A DNA stretch of 64,000 bases from Lichenicoccus roseus (lineage in GTDB: Bacteria; Pseudomonadota; Alphaproteobacteria; Acetobacterales; Acetobacteraceae). The stretch spans positions 744,001-808,000 of the forward strand of contig NZ_VCDI01000001.1 of the NCBI RefSeq assembly GCF_005844085.1, read 5' to 3'. The position numbers were made by a program, and so were the translations under genes. Of this stretch, positions 11,015 to 19,201 are shown in pieces (the stretch's first letter is position 1; every line of letters starts with the position of its first letter). The notes under the pieces were generated by a model. It saw only the letters and a list, made by a program, of their open reading frames with translations, did not search any database and was not told where the DNA came from.

Positions 11015-12343
11015 ATGCGGCAACCTCTCCTGGCTCTGGCGGTTCTTGCCCTCCTGATCCCGAGGGCGTACGCCGCTCGGTCCCCGGGGACACTGGATGT
11101 GAGGGACTACGGCGCCGCCTGCGATGGCGTGGCGGACGACCATGCGGCGCTGGTCGCGGCGCAGGCGGCGGGGCAGAGGATGCGCGCCGCCGAGATCGTC
11201 ATACCGGCCGGCTGCCGGCTCAACCTCGCTGGCAAGCTCGTCTACACGGTCGACACCAACTCCTGGCGCTTCGGGGCCGGCTCGCGGATCATCTCGGGCG
11301 GCATCCAGGGACTGCTCGATCAGACCGCGACCAACGAGGTGACCTACTCCAAAGCGACGTCCCTCGATGCAAACGAGAACAACGTCGCAGCCTATGGGCT
11401 CTACAACATCTCGAAAGGCCTAGCGTCCTACCAGAAGAACGGTTTCTACAGCCGGGTCACGTCGCTTGACCCGTCATCCTACAGGATCGGCACGCTGACT
11501 GACCTGATGAACTACGGCAAGGACTTGGTCGGATACGAGGCGCAGGTATCGGCCGGCCCCGGGAACATGGTGGCCAGGCTCTATGGCTACCACACCCAGG
11601 TGACCTTCCCCGCCGGATCGGATGGCAACTCGTGGGCTGCGGAACTCGAGACCTCGAACGCCGGCGCCTATACCGCCCAGCAGGGCAAGGCCGGATCGAA
11701 GGGCGCCCTGCACCTGACCGATGTCGGCCCGAACGACATGACGGTCGGACTCGACATCGACGCGTCTCCCGCACGCTTCGAAAATGATATCACCGCCTGG
11801 CAGCGCGGCACGCGATCCGACGGATGGTTCCTCTATTATGGCACCACACCGACCGCCGACATGGCGCTCGACCCTGTGTTTGGAGTTGCCCACGACGGTC
11901 ACATCGTCGCTCCAAGCGCAACCGTTCCCCGCTTCAACGGAGCCACCCATTTTGACGGACCCATGACACTTGAAAAGACTGCCGTCTTTGCTGATACGCG
12001 ACAGATTGGAAACCAGAAATTCACCGCTGGGCACTATCAGTATCTGTCCAGCCAAACCGGCGTCGTAGCACGTGGCCATGACGCTCGCACCGCGACCGTT
12101 CTAGAAAATCAGGTAAATGTAATCACCATTTGTCCCGCGGGCACTGGGGTTCTACTCCCGAGGGCACCCACGGCTGAAGCGTCCGTGCGGATCGTTGTTC
12201 TGAACAGATCTGGCGTTACCTGCCTGATCTACTCCACATTCGGCTCGCAAATTGAGAACGCCTCCTCTGGAGGCAGCATCGTTCTCGCATCCGGCAAAGA
12301 CGTAAGCTTTACAAGCGCCGGGACGACACGCTGGTATCAGTAG
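11015..12343 (+). CDS. Secreted beta-helix-like (pectate lyase 3 / tail-spike-type) protein
   Basis: A 442-residue protein with an N-terminal signal peptide (MRQPLLALAVLALL...AYA) followed by LDVRDYGAACDGVADDHAALVAAQ, the typical opening of pectate-lyase-3 / right-handed beta-helix proteins found in polysaccharide depolymerases and phage tail spikes. The rest does not match a catalytic site I know, and the C-terminal third (LNRSGVTCLIYSTFGSQIENASSGGS...) resembles phage-tail-type terminal modules. Base composition falls along the gene: the 3' half uses many A/T-ending codons, unlike the kinase upstream. It begins 31 nt after the kinase stop and faces the minus-strand glycan genes. Substrate unknown. 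Confidence 0.65.
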   Translation: MRQPLLALAVLALLIPRAYAARSPGTLDVRDYGAACDGVADDHAALVAAQAAGQRMRAAEIVIPAGCRLNLAGKLVYTVDTNSWRFGAGSRIISGGIQGLLDQTATNEVTYSKATSLDANENNVAAYGLYNISKGLASYQKNGFYSRVTSLDPSSYRIGTLTDLMNYGKDLVGYEAQVSAGPGNMVARLYGYHTQVTFPAGSDGNSWAAELETSNAGAYTAQQGKAGSKGALHLTDVGPNDMTVGLDIDASPARFENDITAWQRGTRSDGWFLYYGTTPTADMALDPVFGVAHDGHIVAPSATVPRFNGATHFDGPMTLEKTAVFADTRQIGNQKFTAGHYQYLSSQTGVVARGHDARTATVLENQVNVITICPAGTGVLLPRAPTAEASVRIVVLNRSGVTCLIYSTFGSQIENASSGGSIVLASGKDVSFTSAGTTRWYQ

Positions 12344-12370
12344 TGCCAGACTTCTACAAATCTACTATCG

Positions 12371-13024
12371 TTATGGAGTAAACGGCTTGAGGCGTTGCGA
12401 CAGGACCGCGCGCATGATGAAGAGCCATTGATCAAACGCAATGTCCCAGCGATCCGGCCGTCCGCCAAAATGGTCCAGCCGAGCTAGCCACGTGTGCTCG
12501 TTTAGACGCTCTACCTCTGCGGCGTCGCCCTGACGCAAATGCTGATGGACGACAACCAGATCCGCTGGACCGTGGCGTCGAAGCGCACGCCCTAGATCGA
12601 CAATCACTACCGGGTCAGCATTATCTAGGTCCTTATATGCAAAGACCTTGAGGCCGTCATCAAGAGTCTCACGGAAGAAACGCAGGTAGAGAGTAGTCTG
12701 CTCAAGCTGCCTCTTCAGCAACTCCTCGACGTTCGCTCCGGAATCGACGCGCACATGCGCATGGCGACTGAGGCCGTAGCGGCGCTCCTCAAGATAATAC
12801 AGTCCAGAAATGGAGACGATGCTGTTGTACTGCTCATCACCCAGCCCGGAAAAGTTGTTATCGAGAGCTTCAATCAGGCGGACGATGTGGGTTCCACCCC
12901 ACCGGAATAGCCCCAAAGGCTCAGCACCAAATCGACGTTGAAGCAAGCCCACTTCACAATCGTGCCCAAGGCTTTCGAACATCGAGACGACCTCTCGATC
13001 TGATTTTTCTAGATCAGCGGGCAT
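12371..13024 (-). CDS. Unnamed-family protein with SLGxxCExGxxQRxFGAEPL motif
   Basis: A 218-residue protein whose conserved start reads FESLGHDCEVGLLQRRFGAEPL then GLFRWGG. I have seen this SLG-x-(N/D)-CE-x-G motif in uncharacterised proteins near glycan genes, but know no proven function. The middle and end hold KVFAYKDLDN and WLARLDHFGGRPDRWDIAFDQW. The ATG chosen overlaps the end of the upstream methyltransferase by 11 bp; the frame is open further upstream, but that part lies over the methyltransferase. A later ATG giving MFESLG is also possible. Codon use is clearly less G+C rich than the genome average, suggesting acquisition. Confidence 0.65.
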   Translation of the reverse strand: MPADLEKSDREVVSMFESLGHDCEVGLLQRRFGAEPLGLFRWGGTHIVRLIEALDNNFSGLGDEQYNSIVSISGLYYLEERRYGLSRHAHVRVDSGANVEELLKRQLEQTTLYLRFFRETLDDGLKVFAYKDLDNADPVVIVDLGRALRRHGPADLVVVHQHLRQGDAAEVERLNEHTWLARLDHFGGRPDRWDIAFDQWLFIMRAVLSQRLKPFTP

Positions 13025-13766
13025 CACTTGGCACGCCTTCACGAGCGACCCGATTACTGTCCGGGTGCAAAAGCGTCTTTCCGACATGAGAAAGGATGTC
13101 GACCAAAGGCTGGATGTTAAACTCTTCTCGCCGTAATATTGTATCTCGGTAGTCAAGCCCCGCAATAAACTCCAGCGATCTTTGGAATAGCGCGCTGCTC
13201 GATCTAGCCTCTTGCCATAAGACCGCTTGGCCGTGGTTCTCGAGGACCGTCGCATAAGAGAATAGCGGCAAAAAGCTCGCAATGAAGAAAGGGAGCTTAA
13301 AGACGTCACCCATCCAGCTACTCGAGGATTGCCAATGCGCACCGGCATTTGCCGCGGAGGATCGGAGACGCGTAACCTGATCGAGGTCCGGCAATGACGC
13401 ATCATACGAGTCGGGAAGAACGTCATCGATGACGATCACACCCTGGGGTTTCAGAAACGCAATCGCATTAAAAAGATCGCGCAGCGTCTGTTCGCAGGTG
13501 TGAAGCCCGTCGAGGTAGATGACGTCGTAGGTTTCCTGCCGCTTTGCCACTTCGGTGAAGAACCTGTCGCTGGTCATCTCGTAAAAGGTAACCTTGTGTT
13601 CGATGGCAAAGGCGTTCACGTCGAACAAGAACTTTGGGTCGACAGCCACCTTTCGCTCGGCCCGGACGCTGTTGAACGTTTGACCCTGGTTGACGCCGAT
13701 CTCCAGATAGGAAGGCTCGGGAAAGAGATTGAGAAAGGCGGTGATCACGTCGGGTCGCGCGGCCAT
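13014..13766 (-). CDS. SAM-dependent methyltransferase (Methyltransf_24 type)
   Basis: A 250-residue class I methyltransferase. Seen: SAM-binding motif I SYLEIGVNQGQTF at about 19-31, an acidic strand end VAVDPKF, then YDVIYLDGLHTCEQTLRDL and GVIVIDDVLPDS, the arrangement of the Methyltransf_24 family often found in sugar and glycan clusters. The acceptor is unknown. A ribosome-binding AGAGGAAA precedes the ATG. It lies between a GT61 glycosyltransferase gene (139 bp upstream) and the unnamed SLG-CE protein (overlapping start), consistent with decoration of a surface glycan. G+C is lower than in flanking housekeeping genes. Confidence 0.85.
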   Translation of the reverse strand: MAARPDVITAFLNLFPEPSYLEIGVNQGQTFNSVRAERKVAVDPKFLFDVNAFAIEHKVTFYEMTSDRFFTEVAKRQETYDVIYLDGLHTCEQTLRDLFNAIAFLKPQGVIVIDDVLPDSYDASLPDLDQVTRLRSSAANAGAHWQSSSSWMGDVFKLPFFIASFLPLFSYATVLENHGQAVLWQEARSSSALFQRSLEFIAGLDYRDTILRREEFNIQPLVDILSHVGKTLLHPDSNRVAREGVPSDAR

Positions 13767-13905
13767 GATTGTTTCCTCTGTAAGACGAAGGCTGCGAATT
13801 GCCCTGCCCGGGCGCCGACGCCGCGCTCGTCGTCTCGTGTCGTGCAGGCGGGGTTGGAGCGGGCAGTCCCGGATATGCCATTACGATCCTGGCCGCCGGC
13901 AATGG

Positions 13906-15021
13906 TTACACTTGTATTCGATCGATCTCGTCGAAAAGGCTGACTAGGTCTGCGTCGGTCGCCGTGAAAGCCTGCAGACCCTGGTTAGCCTCGCGAACAG
14001 CCTGCAGCCGTTCCAGGTAGATGAAGCGTTGATCGAAGGCGCCGCTGACGTGAGCCTGCACCCAGTTGAAGCCTACGGAGGCCACGACCGTGCCCAGCTC
14101 TGAGAAAACCGACCCGTGCAGACCGGAGCCTGCTTCTCCGACAATGCAGCTTGCGGAACGATACAACGCTGCCTGTTGGGCAAACCCAAGCTCCTCCGGC
14201 CGCACGATATCGAAGCCGCGGGACTGCGCGATCCGCTCGAACGTCTCGCGGGCGGCAAACACTCTTCCGTCGCTAAAGGATGCGCGCGACAGGCAGATCC
14301 TGCGCTTCCGCGTAATCTGGATGGTGTCTGCAAGACCGCCATAGAAGTCGCGCACGATGCTGTGCATCGAGTAGCTCCCATTATGGCCGAAGCTCGGCAG
14401 ACAGAGCCGCCGGCACAGAATCGCATCGTCCTGCTCCGAGTAGAAGCGAAGGCGGTCGGGGCCAACCCCGCAATACGCCTCCAGCATTCGCGGCACCCAG
14501 GGGGGAGTGTCGGACGGCAGCAGAATTGGAAGTTCCAGCAAGACCGGACCGAGCAGCTGCTGCGCGATCATCAGCCGCGGCAGGAAATCGAGTATCCAAT
14601 GTCCGTACGTCGGATTCCCGGCCCCGGTGATCATCAAGAGAGGCTCGTCGACTGTCACCCGATGGCCCCGCGGGTGATCGAGTGGATTGCCGGGATAATT
14701 CTCGTTGAGCCGATTCATCGCGACGTCGGAAGTGTGGGTCCGCTCGCGGACGAACCGCTCCCCGGAGAACAGGTAGCCTGAACCGCTGATCTCGATGTCC
14801 CGCAGGAAGTAGCAGCCGATGGGCGGGATCGCGACCGCTGGAATACCCCCGGACCACTCCCACTGCGCGTCCGGCTGGTTTTCCAGTTTCAGCCACCGGT
14901 CGGTCGCCCGGGCCTCGGAAGCCGCATCCAACACGGCAAAGCCCCGCCAATCGCGCAGGCAGTCGAGCAGCGGGCAAGCAGGGGCGAGTTCCGTGACGTC
15001 GACGGTCTCGACATGCCTCAT
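13906..15021 (-). CDS. Glycosyltransferase family 61 protein
   Basis: A 371-residue GT61 (DUF563) glycosyltransferase, of the family that includes plant xylosyl- and arabinosyltransferases and many bacterial surface-glycan enzymes. Seen: YGHWILDFLPRL in the first half and, near the end, RRICLSR then a long spacer to ASCIVGEAGSGLHGSVFSE, the family core. No signal peptide or membrane segment. The ATG used gives a normal length; a TTG 30 nt earlier is an alternative. Because UDP-xylose synthase is 8 kb away, a xylosyl donor is attractive but speculative. Probably the first gene of a three-gene minus-strand unit. Confidence 0.88.
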   Translation of the reverse strand: MRHVETVDVTELAPACPLLDCLRDWRGFAVLDAASEARATDRWLKLENQPDAQWEWSGGIPAVAIPPIGCYFLRDIEISGSGYLFSGERFVRERTHTSDVAMNRLNENYPGNPLDHPRGHRVTVDEPLLMITGAGNPTYGHWILDFLPRLMIAQQLLGPVLLELPILLPSDTPPWVPRMLEAYCGVGPDRLRFYSEQDDAILCRRLCLPSFGHNGSYSMHSIVRDFYGGLADTIQITRKRRICLSRASFSDGRVFAARETFERIAQSRGFDIVRPEELGFAQQAALYRSASCIVGEAGSGLHGSVFSELGTVVASVGFNWVQAHVSGAFDQRFIYLERLQAVREANQGLQAFTATDADLVSLFDEIDRIQV

Positions 15022-15306
15022 GCAATGATCTCTGGGACAAACCGGAACCAATGAGAAAGACCGATTACCCGACCGGGATGGGCTGCCATGTTATCAGCGA
15101 GGCCGAGAGAAAGTCATAGGTCACGTCCCCCGAGTATGCGGGAGACTACCACTCATAGAGGCCGGCAATTCACCATTTTCTCCAAGTGGTGGAAGATGCC
15201 GGTTAAGCAACTATCCCGCGATAATCTTGCTGGATCGATGCTGATATTCATTCATCCAGACACTTCTAGGCACGGGATCTGCGCCAATCACCACTTGGGC
15301 GGTCGA
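15022..15306. promoter_or_regulatory. Intergenic region upstream of the GT61 gene
   Basis: A 285-bp non-coding stretch of lower G+C between the 3' end of dnaB and the start of the GT61 gene; both are on the minus strand. It should carry the promoter of the glycan unit and the dnaB terminator. I see no clear stem-loop with a T run and no gene. Confidence 0.4.
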
Positions 15307-16830
15307 TCACCCCCCATGCACATGGTCCAGATCCGCAAACCGCGTGAACTCGCCCTCGAAGAAAAGATCGATCTTGCCCGTGGGCCCATGCCGCTGCTTT
15401 TCCAGCAGCAGCTCGGCCTTGTTGTGCACCTGCTCCATGTCGCGCTGCCATTTGTCGAGCGCGGTCTGGTACTTGTCCTCGCTGTCATACGCCATCTGCT
15501 TCGGCGCGCGCTGCTGCAGGTAGTACTCGTCACGATACACGAACATCACCGCATCCGCATCCTGCTCGATCGATCCGCTTTCGCGCAGGTCCGAGAGCTG
15601 CGGCCGCTTGTCCTCGCGGCTTTCCACCGATCGGCTCAACTGGCTCAGCGCCAGCACCGGCACCTCCAGCTCCTTGGCGATCGCCTTCAGCCCCTGGGTG
15701 ATCTGGCTGATCTCCAGCACCCGGCTTTCCGGCTTCGTGCCCACCGAAGGCCGCATCAGCTGCAGGTAGTCCACCACCACCAGGCTCAGCCCCTTGGTGC
15801 GCGCCAGCCGCCGGCAGCGCGTGCGCAGCGCGGACAGCGTGATCGCCGGGGTGTCGTCGATATGCAGCGGCAGGCTCTGCAGTTCGCGCGATACCTGGAT
15901 GAAGCGGTCGAACTCCTTCTGCCCGATCTCGCCGCGCCGGATGCGCTCGCTCGAAACCCGGCTCTCCTCGGACAGCAGCCGCGTCGCCAGCTGCTCGGCA
16001 CTCATCTCGAGCGAGAAGATCGCCACCGATCCCTTCGGCTGCACCTGGCCACTCTTGCCACCGCCATGCAGCGCCTCCCACTCGCGCGCCTCGCGCATCA
16101 GCGCCCGCGCGGCGCCGAAGGCGATCTTGGTGGCGAGAGCCGTCTTGCCCATCGCCGGCCGCCCGGCCAGGATCAGCAGGTCGGACGGATGCAGCCCGCC
16201 GGTCTTCTTGTCGAGATCGCGCAGCCCGGTGGTCAGGCCCGCCACGTCGCCCTGGCGATGGAACGCCTTCTCGGCAATGCTGATCGCATCGGTCAGCGCA
16301 CGCTCGAAGGTGACAAGGCCGCCTTCCTGGCCCTTCTCGGTGGCGAGCCGGAACAGCGTCTCCTCGGCCGCCTCGATCTGCTTGCTGCCGTCCAGCTCCG
16401 GCGTCTGCCCGAAGGCGTTGTTGACCACGTTCTCGCCGATGTCGATCAGCTGCCGGCGCAGCCAGGCATCGTGGATCGCCCGGCCGTACTCGCCGGCATT
16501 GATGATGCCGACCATCGCGGTCAGCAGCTGCCCGAGATAGGCAACGCCGCCGACCTCGTCGAGCACTCCGGAATGCTCGAACTCGGCCCGGAGCGTGATC
16601 GCATCCGCAAGCTGCCCGGCCTCGACGCGCCGGGTGATGGCCTGGAAGATCCGGCCATGCAGAGGGTCGGCGAAGTGGTCCGGCGACAGGAACTCGCTGA
16701 CCCGGTCGTACGCCTTGTTGTTGGCCAGCAGCGCGCCGAGCAGCGCCTGCTCCGCCTGCAGGTTGGACGGCGGCAGCCGCTGCGACAGGCCGAACAGGCT
16801 CTCGCGCTTCGTCGATTCGATCTGGTTCAC
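15307..16830 (-). CDS. dnaB: Replicative DNA helicase
   Basis: A 507-residue DnaB, the hexameric 5'-3' helicase that unwinds DNA at the replication fork. Seen: N-terminal primase-interaction domain beginning PPSNLQAEQALLGALL, linker, then the RecA-like domain with Walker A LAGRPAMGKTAL, Walker B LVVVDYLQLM and the conserved LSQLSRSVE segment with RxxKRP-like DKRPQLSDLRESG. No intein is visible. It is preceded by an unusual hairpin cluster and a DnaA-box-like 9-mer, and is downstream of the gmk-hldE operon. Confidence 0.97.
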   Translation of the reverse strand: MNQIESTKRESLFGLSQRLPPSNLQAEQALLGALLANNKAYDRVSEFLSPDHFADPLHGRIFQAITRRVEAGQLADAITLRAEFEHSGVLDEVGGVAYLGQLLTAMVGIINAGEYGRAIHDAWLRRQLIDIGENVVNNAFGQTPELDGSKQIEAAEETLFRLATEKGQEGGLVTFERALTDAISIAEKAFHRQGDVAGLTTGLRDLDKKTGGLHPSDLLILAGRPAMGKTALATKIAFGAARALMREAREWEALHGGGKSGQVQPKGSVAIFSLEMSAEQLATRLLSEESRVSSERIRRGEIGQKEFDRFIQVSRELQSLPLHIDDTPAITLSALRTRCRRLARTKGLSLVVVDYLQLMRPSVGTKPESRVLEISQITQGLKAIAKELEVPVLALSQLSRSVESREDKRPQLSDLRESGSIEQDADAVMFVYRDEYYLQQRAPKQMAYDSEDKYQTALDKWQRDMEQVHNKAELLLEKQRHGPTGKIDLFFEGEFTRFADLDHVHGG

Positions 16831-16864
16831 GCGCTGACCCTAGCCCCTTGTCAACAGTAAGGCA

Positions 16865-16959
16865 CGGGCTCTGCCCGCGGCCCGCTGGGGCCGCAGGCCC
16901 CCAGACCCCAATCAGGATTGCAAAGGCTCGCCTTTGCTGGGGTCGAGGGGCGACGCCCC
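16865..16959. repeat. Cluster of four hairpins, one nested (REP-like or terminator)
   Basis: Between hldE and dnaB there are four inverted repeats in 95 bp: CGGGC/GCCCG (16865-16877); GGGGCC-GCA-GGCCCC (16887-16901); a nested element with outer arms GACCCCA (16904-16910) and TGGGGTC (16938-16944) around GCAAAGG-CTCG-CCTTTGC (16920-16937); and GGGGC/GCCCC (16947-16959). Pairing is exact. There is no T run, so this may be a repeated extragenic palindrome type of element as well as, or instead of, a terminator for gmk-hldE. Confidence 0.6.
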
Positions 16960-17003
16960 CCGCCTTGCCTTGATGCTTACTGCCTGCGGGGCTCGGCACG
17001 GCC

Positions 17004-17012
17004 TGTGGATAA
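17004..17012 (-). promoter_or_regulatory. DnaA-box-like site TGTGGATAA near dnaB
   Basis: The plus strand reads TGTGGATAA, an exact match (as complement TTATCCACA) to the strong E. coli-type DnaA box. It lies 174 bp upstream of the dnaB start, between the hldE stop and the hairpin cluster. Only one clear copy is present, so this is not evidence for a replication origin; control of dnaB by DnaA is a guess. Confidence 0.4.
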
Positions 17013-17040
17013 CGGGGACGGCACTGTATATCGGGGACAA

Positions 17041-18492
17041 CTACCCGCCGGCGCGTATCCGGGCCAGCGTCGCGGTGGTGGACTGCTCCGCGACCAGCCC
17101 CGCCAGCACTACCCGTCCGCCTGCGGCCTGCACGAAGTCGGCGCCGACCACGGTGGCGAGCGTGTAGTCCCCACCCTTCACCAGCACGTCGGGCGACAGC
17201 GCCTCGATCAGCACGAGCGGCGTGTCGTCGTCGAAGCTCACCACGCAATCGACGTGGCGGATCGCCGCCATCACCTGGGCGCGCGCGGCAAGCCGGTTGA
17301 CCGGCCGCGCCGGGCCCTTCAGGCGGCCGACGGAGGCGTCGTCGTTCAGCGCCACCACCAGCCGGTCGCACTCGGCGCGCGCGGTGGCGAGCAGGGCGAC
17401 GTGGCCGGGATGGATGATGTCGAAGCAGCCGTTGGTGAAGCCGACCCGCAGGCCCTGCGCCTTCCAGCGCGCCACCAGCGCACGGGCGTGCGCGAGCGTC
17501 GACAGCGCCGGCACCGCGCCATGCTCGCCGAACGCCTCGTCGAGCAGCAGCAGCTCCTGCATGACCTCGGCAATGTCGGCGGTTGCGGTGCCGAGCTTGC
17601 CCACCACCACGCCGGCGGCGGCATTGGCGATCCGCATCGCCTGCGCCAGCGTCTGCCCGGCGCCGCGGGCCAGCGCCATGGCGGCGATCACGGTGTCGCC
17701 GGCGCCCGATACGTCGAACACCTCGCGCGCCCGCGCCGGCACCGACAGCGCAACACCATCCCGCTCCACCAGCATCATGCCCTTGTCCGAGCGGGTCGCC
17801 AGGATCGCGCCGGCTTCGGCCTGCCGCATCACCTTGCGCGCGGCGGCCTCCACCTGCGCCTCGTCGTCGATCGGCAGGCCGGCCGCCGCGGCCAGCTCGC
17901 GTGCGTTCGGGGTGATGCAGTCGGCGCCGCGATAGCGCGAGAAATCGTTGGTTTTCGGGTCCACGAACACCGGGATACGCCGGCGGTGGGCGCCTGCGAT
18001 CGCATGCGCGACCAGATCCTCCGAACAGACCCCCTTGCCGTAGTCGGACAGCAGCAGCACCTGCGCCTCGCCGATATGGCGGTCGATGGCGGCTTTCAAC
18101 GCCTCCGCCTCGTCGGGCTGCAGGGCCAGGCGGCTCTCCTCGTCGGCGCGCACCACCTGCTGGTGCGAGGCGATGTAGCGTGTCTTGCAGATGGTCGGAC
18201 GCGCCCCGCTCTCGACCAGCGCGTCCAGCACGCCGCCCTGCGCCGCCAGGATCCGGCGCAGCCCGGCGCCCACGGGATCGCACCCGACCAGCCCGACCAC
18301 CACGGCACGGCCTCCGAGCGAGAGAATGTTGCTGGCGACGTTGCCGACGCCGCCGGCCATCTCGCGGGTGCGGGTCAGGCGCAGCACCGGCACCGGCGCC
18401 TCCGGCGAGATCCGCTCCATCTCGCCGTAGACGTAGCGGTCGAGCATGACGTCGCCGACGCACAGCACCCGGATGGCGGAGAAGTCCATCAT
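17041..18492 (-). CDS. hldE: Bifunctional D-glycero-beta-D-manno-heptose-7-phosphate kinase / -1-phosphate adenylyltransferase
   Basis: A 483-residue HldE (RfaE) that carries out two steps of ADP-heptose synthesis for the LPS inner core. Seen: N-terminal PfkB-type sugar kinase with GGVGNVASNILSLGG near the start and the DVSGAGDTVIAAMALA signature around residue 260; C-terminal nucleotidyltransferase with FTNGCFDIIHPGHV and VKGGDY. The start is one of two adjacent ATG codons that overlap the gmk stop, so the two are translationally coupled. Fused kinase/transferase form is the common one in proteobacteria. Confidence 0.95.
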   Translation of the reverse strand: MMDFSAIRVLCVGDVMLDRYVYGEMERISPEAPVPVLRLTRTREMAGGVGNVASNILSLGGRAVVVGLVGCDPVGAGLRRILAAQGGVLDALVESGARPTICKTRYIASHQQVVRADEESRLALQPDEAEALKAAIDRHIGEAQVLLLSDYGKGVCSEDLVAHAIAGAHRRRIPVFVDPKTNDFSRYRGADCITPNARELAAAAGLPIDDEAQVEAAARKVMRQAEAGAILATRSDKGMMLVERDGVALSVPARAREVFDVSGAGDTVIAAMALARGAGQTLAQAMRIANAAAGVVVGKLGTATADIAEVMQELLLLDEAFGEHGAVPALSTLAHARALVARWKAQGLRVGFTNGCFDIIHPGHVALLATARAECDRLVVALNDDASVGRLKGPARPVNRLAARAQVMAAIRHVDCVVSFDDDTPLVLIEALSPDVLVKGGDYTLATVVGADFVQAAGGRVVLAGLVAEQSTTATLARIRAGG

Positions 18493-19121
18493 GCCCCGAA
18501 GCTGTCCACCATTGCGGCGAGACCCGGCTGGCGCGCGGTACGCAGCCGGGCCGCCTGCAGCACGGCGCGCGCGTTGCGGATCGAACGATCCAGCTCGGCA
18601 TTGACGATCACATGGTCGAACTCCCGCCAGTGCGAGATCTCGTCGCGCGCCGAGCGCATGCGGCGGGCGATCTCGGCCGGATCGTCGGCCGCCCTCGAGC
18701 GCAGCCGCTGTTCCAGCACGCCGAGGGAGGGAGGCAGCACGAACAGGCTGACCACGTCGTCCGGCAAGGCGGCGCGGAGCTGCCGGTGGCCCTGCCAGTC
18801 GATGTCGAACACCATGTCGCGTCCGGACGCCAGGGCATCCTCGACCGGCCCGCGCGGGGTGCCGTAGCCGCGCCCGAACACCATCGCCCATTCGAGCAGC
18901 GCGCCGGATCCAGCCATCGCCTCGAACTCGGTCATGCTGCGGTAGTGGTAGTGCACGCCCTCGACCTCGCCGGGCCGCGGCGCCCGTGTGGTGACGCTCA
19001 CCGAGTGCGACAGCTCCGGCTCCGAAGCCCGTAGCGCGTTGGCGATGGTGCTCTTGCCGGCCCCGGAGGGCGCCGAGATCACCAGGCAGACACCACGCCG
19101 CTGAACAGCCATCCCTGCCAT
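18489..19121 (-). CDS. gmk: Guanylate kinase
   Basis: A 210-residue guanylate kinase, phosphorylating GMP to GDP. Seen: P-loop ISAPSGAGKST at about 15-25, the GMP-binding block VSVTTRAPRPGEVEGVHYHY, and DIDWQGHRQL. Length is normal. An ATG three codons downstream (MAVQRRG) could be the true start. Its stop overlaps the hldE start, giving a gmk-hldE operon; in many alphaproteobacteria gmk is linked to other genes, so this pairing is worth noting but not functionally obvious. Confidence 0.95.
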   Translation of the reverse strand: MAGMAVQRRGVCLVISAPSGAGKSTIANALRASEPELSHSVSVTTRAPRPGEVEGVHYHYRSMTEFEAMAGSGALLEWAMVFGRGYGTPRGPVEDALASGRDMVFDIDWQGHRQLRAALPDDVVSLFVLPPSLGVLEQRLRSRAADDPAEIARRMRSARDEISHWREFDHVIVNAELDRSIRNARAVLQAARLRTARQPGLAAMVDSFGA

Positions 19122-19187
19122 GACCTGGTCCTCGCCGCCACGCTGCGGCTTCTATCAGCATGGCGGGATGGTGCGAAGCCTCGGCTG

Positions 19188-19201
19188 GCCCGCATGCGGG
19201 C
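19188..19201. terminator. Palindrome GCCCGCATGCGGGC at end of methyltransferase gene
   Basis: A perfect 14-bp palindrome that includes the last base of the TylF-type methyltransferase stop codon region. It may act as a weak transcription end signal between this gene and gmk, but there is no T run. Confidence 0.3.

Noticed and set aside
13427-13500. Upstream extension of the SLG-CE gene over the methyltransferase gene
   Set aside because: The extra residues are not conserved-looking; the ATG at 13024 gives overlap with the methyltransferase end and the usual start.
17004-17012. Replication origin near dnaB
   Set aside because: Only a single clear DnaA-box match and no A+T-rich unwinding region; one site cannot define an origin.
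15530-18601. Minus-strand frame of about 1000 codons across dnaB and hldE
   Set aside because: It is an alternate-frame shadow: both real genes are complete in another frame with all motifs.
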